Of a stretch of 64,000 nucleotides of DNA, positions 61,150 through 64,000 are shown in pieces (position 1 is the first letter of the stretch; each line of letters opens with the position of its first letter). The stretch comes from Streptomyces polyasparticus (lineage in GTDB: Bacteria > Actinomycetota > Actinomycetes > Streptomycetales > Streptomycetaceae). The notes under the pieces were generated by a model, which did no database searches, was not told where the DNA came from, and saw only the letters and a program-made list of their open reading frames with translations. The stretch spans positions 124,001 through 188,000 of the forward strand of contig NZ_JACTVJ010000016.1 of assembly GCF_014493765.1 (NCBI RefSeq), read 5' to 3'. Position numbers and translations under genes: made by a program.

Positions 61150-61331
61150 GCCGACACCTCCACACGTGCCGAGGAGCGACGCTTGAGACCGGTGCCATCA
61201 CAGGCCTTGCAGTGAGCGGTGATGGTGCGCAGGTGGCCGTGTTGGTCGCGTCCGCCGAGAGTGATCGCGACGGAGGCGAAGCCGTCGCAGTCCGGGCAGA
61301 TCCGGGCAGCGGTGGTCTGGGTCTCGGGCAT
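61146..61331 (-). CDS. small zinc-finger protein, 61 aa
   Basis: CPDCDGFA and CKACDGTG knuckles around GGRDQHGHLRTI, homologous to 19009-19206 in AICE 1. ATG 61331 follows GGAAGGA. Cytoplasmic, unknown role. Confidence 0.72.
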   Translation of the reverse strand: MPETQTTAARICPDCDGFASVAITLGGRDQHGHLRTITAHCKACDGTGLKRRSSARVEVSA

Positions 61332-61423
61332 GATGGGACTTCCTTCCGGTTGGAGTGATCGGGTGGGGGCTTGGCCGTCCGGGGCGGCGGAAGTTTGGCG
61401 ACCGAGGCCGTCCCGGGGGCCGG

Positions 61424-61753
61424 TCAGCGTTTCTTGAGTGGCGGTCGACTGCCGCCCGATTTCGGGGCCTTGACCGCGAAGGAGACGAGTCCGCCGCCGC
61501 CGATCAGGGCGGGGATCGCGGCCTTGAGCGCAAGGGCCGTGGTTGCGGCGACCTGCATCAGCGACAGGACCGCCGCTGTGACGAGGTAGACCGTGGCGCC
61601 GATGCCGACCGTGGCCGCGAGGATCAGCAGCACCGGACCGGTGTACGAGCGGGGCTCGGTGTGGACGATCACGACGTTGCGGGGGTCGGTGCCGGGCGGG
61701 AGCAGGTCGGCCGGGATGTGGCCGGCGCGGAGCTGTGCATCGGGGCGGATCAC
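61424..61753 (-). CDS. SpdD-like transfer protein, 109 aa
   Basis: Same length and nearly the same sequence as 18588-18917: polar N-terminus, two hydrophobic helices, basic end SRPPLKKR. Confidence 0.75.
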   Translation of the reverse strand: MIRPDAQLRAGHIPADLLPPGTDPRNVVIVHTEPRSYTGPVLLILAATVGIGATVYLVTAAVLSLMQVAATTALALKAAIPALIGGGGLVSFAVKAPKSGGSRPPLKKR

Positions 61754-61777
61754 GGTGGTTCTCCTTTCTGGGCAAGG

Positions 61778-61966
61778 TCACTTGGGCGGGTCGTTGACGA
61801 CCGTGGTGCCGGTCTGCGTGCCGGAGTCGATCGCGGGGGCCAGGAAGCTGTCAGCGAGCAGATAGCCGCCAAGCAGCAGGACGACGACGAGCCAGAACGG
61901 CGGGCGGAAGAGCTTGACGCCGAGCCAGCCGACGACCAGGAGGAAGAGCCACAGCGGGATGGACAC
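61778..61966 (-). CDS. small membrane protein, Spd region, 62 aa
   Basis: Homologue of 18375-18563 with the same PLWLFLLVVGWLGVKLF helix and NDPPK end. Confidence 0.7.
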   Translation of the reverse strand: MSIPLWLFLLVVGWLGVKLFRPPFWLVVVLLLGGYLLADSFLAPAIDSGTQTGTTVVNDPPK

Positions 61967-61977
61967 GGCGTTTCCTT

Positions 61978-62616
61978 TCAGGCGAGTTGGGTGGTGATGG
62001 CGGCGGCCATCGGGGCGGGGATGCGCATGCGGGCGCTGAGGGTGTTGGCGTCGATCTGCTCACCGGTCGTGGCACGGTGACTGTCGGCGATCTTTCGGGC
62101 CTGGGCGATCAGGGCATCCGGGACCGCGATGGCGGGCGCCAGCTCCGGGAGCGAGGTGGGCTCTTCGCGTGCGGGTGCGGTGTCCACAGGCTGTGGATGA
62201 GCCGGTTCGTCGCGCTCGATCTCCACGGCCGGAACGGTCTTGGGCTGTTCGTCCGTGCCGGGGGTGTGGGCGAGGAGGGTGCCGCCGAGGAAGGCGAGTG
62301 CGGGCCAGCCGGCGACCAGGAACCGCAACCATGCGGGCGGGTGCGCGAGGTCGAGGAATCCGGCAGTGGCGACGTTCGCACCGAGCGAGGCCACGAGCGC
62401 CACGAGGAACCAGGACCAGGCCAGACGCGGTGTGTGTCCGGTGCGGAGTCGGCGCCATGCGGCGACGAGCAGCAGGTCAACGCTGATCGGGTAGGCCCAG
62501 GCCTTCCAGCCGTCCTGACCGGCGGCATGGGCGATGTCGTGGAGGTGGGCGAAGGACAGGGCCCCGGCGATCACGGCCTGTACGAGTACGAAGTCGAGGC
62601 GGACTGGTGAGCGCAT
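61978..62616 (-). CDS. DUF2637 membrane protein (SpdB-like)
   Basis: A 212-residue homologue of 17721-18362 with four transmembrane helices at the same places and the same C-terminal helical domain (DALIAQARKIADSHRATTG). The N-terminal 120 residues are almost unchanged while the linker differs. ATG 62616 with AAGGAGG upstream. Confidence 0.82.
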   Translation of the reverse strand: MRSPVRLDFVLVQAVIAGALSFAHLHDIAHAAGQDGWKAWAYPISVDLLLVAAWRRLRTGHTPRLAWSWFLVALVASLGANVATAGFLDLAHPPAWLRFLVAGWPALAFLGGTLLAHTPGTDEQPKTVPAVEIERDEPAHPQPVDTAPAREEPTSLPELAPAIAVPDALIAQARKIADSHRATTGEQIDANTLSARMRIPAPMAAAITTQLA

Positions 62617-62686
62617 CGGGTCCTCCTTCCAGGGGTTGGGCCGTCGCGGGGCGGGGTGTGAGGTCCTGCCGCCCGGCGACGACGGG

Positions 62687-62860
62687 TCAGGCGGTGGGCT
62701 GTTCTCCGGTGCCGAAGCAGTTCAGGCACAAGCCGGTCTGCTCGCCGACCTCGCGGTGTTTGCGGCCGACGCGGACGGTCCGGGAGACCTCTCCGGTGCC
62801 CTTGCACGGCTTGCACTGCGCAGCCGGCGGCTTGCGGGTGCGGGCCTTTCGAGCGGCCAC
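62687..62860 (-). CDS. DnaJ-like zinc-ribbon protein, 57 aa
   Basis: GTG 62860, 2 bp after the previous stop. CKPCKGTGEV and CLNCFGTGEQ knuckles with the same basic linker as 17471-17650. Homology between elements supports a real gene despite the small size. Confidence 0.72.
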   Translation of the reverse strand: MAARKARTRKPPAAQCKPCKGTGEVSRTVRVGRKHREVGEQTGLCLNCFGTGEQPTA

Positions 62861-62862
62861 GG

Positions 62863-63087
62863 TCAGGTCTCCGTTCCGGGCTCGGGCGGGAACAGCCCCG
62901 GAGGGAACAGGTCGACGATCGTGCCCGTGTCGTATGTGATGGCCGCGTCGTCCAGCGGCAGCGACATCGCGAGGGCTCCCCCGGTGATGTCCGCGAACTC
63001 TTCGTCATGGCCGGGCCGTTCGGCGTACATCACGAGGAAGCCGAGCATCAGCACCGTGCGGTTGAGGTCTTCGCAGTGATCGCACAT
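62863..63087 (-). CDS. small acidic AICE protein with CDHC motif, 74 aa
   Basis: Begins MCDHCEDLNRTVLMLGFLVMYAE like 17286-17474 but has a longer Pro/Phe-rich tail (DLFPPGLFPPEPGTET). Unknown function. Confidence 0.7.
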   Translation of the reverse strand: MCDHCEDLNRTVLMLGFLVMYAERPGHDEEFADITGGALAMSLPLDDAAITYDTGTIVDLFPPGLFPPEPGTET

Positions 63088-63174
63088 GACGTGCCGTCCT
63101 TTCCGGTTTCAGGCATGGAGCGGGTAGGGACCCGGCGTGAAGGTGGTCACGCCGAACCGTTGGGGTGCGGGGAG

Positions 63175-64000
63175 TTACGAGGCCGGGGCCGGCGCGGCTG
63201 CCTCGAAGGCGACCGGGCGGAACGGCTCCAGGACCGGCACGTTCGGGGTCAGGTGGGCGTACTTGCGGCATTCGGCCGCCGCCTCCCCGAGCGTGGTCAT
63301 CGGGGTGCGGATGCGGGTCCAGCCGCCGGAGGTGTCCCCGGCGATCGCGGTTCCCCGACGTTCCGCAGCGATGGCGGTGGCGGCGGGTACGGCCAGGTCG
63401 CTGATGTCCCCGAGGCCCATTTCGGCGGTCTGCTTGTCGTTGCAGCGGTGCACCACACGCCCCGTGAGCTGGGCCCGCAGGGCGGTCGCGCCCTTGCCGA
63501 GATCGGTGCCGAAGCGCTGCCCGGCGACCTCCAGATAGATTCCGACCGCGCGGGCGAGCTGAGCGATCCGCAGAAGCTGGGTGACGATCCGGTCCCGCCG
63601 GGGCGCGTCGACCTTGGAGGCGATCAGGAACAGTTCGGCGACCTCATCCACCAGGACCACGATCGGCACCGGGCGGAGCTTGGCGGGCAGGCCCCAGATG
63701 TCCGAGGTGATGTCCTCAAGAGGCGTGTCCGGCGAGATGCCCTGATGCAGGCACAGCAGGTCGAAACGGTCTTCCATCTCCTGCACCAAAGCGTCCAAGA
63801 GGCCCTCAGCCTGATCGGGGTTCGTGGCCAGCGCGGACAACCGCGGGGCGAACGGGCCCTGTTCCACACCGCGCTTGCAGTCGATCCCCACCAGGGCCAC
63901 CTGAAGTGGGGCCAAGCCCTTGATAAGACAGCGCTGGTACATGGACTTGCCGGAGTCGGACGCGCCCATGGTCAACGCGTGCGGAACCTGGCGGTAGTTG
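63175..64000 (-). CDS. traSA: TraSA DNA translocase of AICE 2 (N-terminal part outside window)
   Basis: The C-terminal ~275 residues of an FtsK-type translocase: MGASDSGKSMYQ Walker A close to the window edge, VGIDCKRGVEQGPFAPR, PIVVLVDEVAELF Walker B, and GATALRAQLTGRVVHRCNDKQTAEMGLGD. Closely similar to 15605-16936. The N-terminus and start lie beyond position 64000. Confidence 0.92.
   Translation of the reverse strand, partial: NYRQVPHALTMGASDSGKSMYQRCLIKGLAPLQVALVGIDCKRGVEQGPFAPRLSALATNPDQAEGLLDALVQEMEDRFDLLCLHQGISPDTPLEDITSDIWGLPAKLRPVPIVVLVDEVAELFLIASKVDAPRRDRIVTQLLRIAQLARAVGIYLEVAGQRFGTDLGKGATALRAQLTGRVVHRCNDKQTAEMGLGDISDLAVPAATAIAAERRGTAIAGDTSGGWTRIRTPMTTLGEAAAECRKYAHLTPNVPVLEPFRPVAFEAAAPAPAS

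Larger units (their letters stand above)
55788..64000. mobile_element. AICE 2 (partial): serine-recombinase element in fruA
   Basis: From the fruA junction to the window edge. Serine recombinase on the plus strand, then on the minus strand a 50-aa gene, repSA, ASCH, methyltransferase, zinc-ribbon and Spd-type genes and traSA. Gene order and protein sequences closely follow AICE 1, except that the tyrosine integrase/Xis pair is replaced and one small gene differs. The regulator end and second junction lie beyond the window. Confidence 0.9.

Overview
The window is high-GC actinobacterial DNA, almost certainly a Streptomyces chromosome. The evidence is strong third-position GC bias, frequent GTG/TTG starts with GGAGG-type ribosome binding sites, leaderless promoters, pSAM2-type integrative conjugative elements, and families typical of the genus (SepX/GlpR, DUF6227, DUF6528, SCO3933-family). 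About 47 kb is chromosomal backbone. The rest is one complete and one partial actinomycete integrative and conjugative element (AICE).

Layout. 1-10.8 kb: tail of an S41/tricorn-type protease, a small stress-type protein, and a translationally coupled SDR / alpha-beta hydrolase / Baeyer-Villiger-type monooxygenase operon divergent from a MerR regulator. Then a Tat-secreted DUF6528 protein, a MerR plus quinone oxidoreductase pair, exonuclease III, an acetyltransferase, and a histidine kinase with a lipoprotein but no response regulator. 10.79-24.32 kb: AICE 1, bounded by a 48-bp direct repeat equal to the 3' part of tRNA-Ala(CGC). It carries three secreted or lipoprotein cargo genes, a repeat-rich non-coding stretch, a GNAT, a GntR (KorSA-like) regulator with a five-site operator array, an SCO3933-family regulator, an FtsK-like TraSA, a run of small Spd/zinc-ribbon genes, a C5 cytosine methyltransferase coupled to an ASCH-domain protein, a RepSA HUH initiator, an excisionase and a tyrosine integrase. 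24.3-36.6 kb: tRNA-Ala and a conserved cluster (sepX/glpR, rimJ, mogA, moaC, glp/moeA, galU, 5-FCL), then penicillin acylase, a cation/proton antiporter and an MFS transporter. 36.6-49 kb: an FmdB/Ruc-type zinc-ribbon protein under a CIRCE element, MTA phosphorylase, a SAF protein, MscL, and then an anaerobic/nitrogen block: pflA and pflB with a Rex operator, a nitrate/nitrite transporter, a fused NirB-NirD nitrite reductase and a sirohydrochlorin chelatase that can supply its siroheme. 49-54.6 kb: a divergent LysR/MFS pair, a P1/S58 peptidase and DUF6227. 54.7-64 kb: the 3' part of a fructose PTS EIIC gene cut by AICE 2. AICE 2 uses a large serine recombinase but carries nearly the same TraSA/Spd/MTase/ASCH/RepSA backbone in reverse orientation; its far end lies beyond the window.

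How parts work together. In each AICE, RepSA would replicate the excised circle, TraSA would pump double-stranded DNA between hyphae, the Spd membrane proteins would spread it, and the GntR repressor would gate the system. The methyltransferase/ASCH pair sits inside the translationally coupled core of both elements, which suggests an element-encoded DNA marking function. In the chromosome, a Rex-type NADH sensor would link redox state to pyruvate formate-lyase, while narK, nirBD and the chelatase handle nitrate/nitrite assimilation. Five distinct short tandem-repeat arrays lie in intergenic gaps between 35 and 49 kb.
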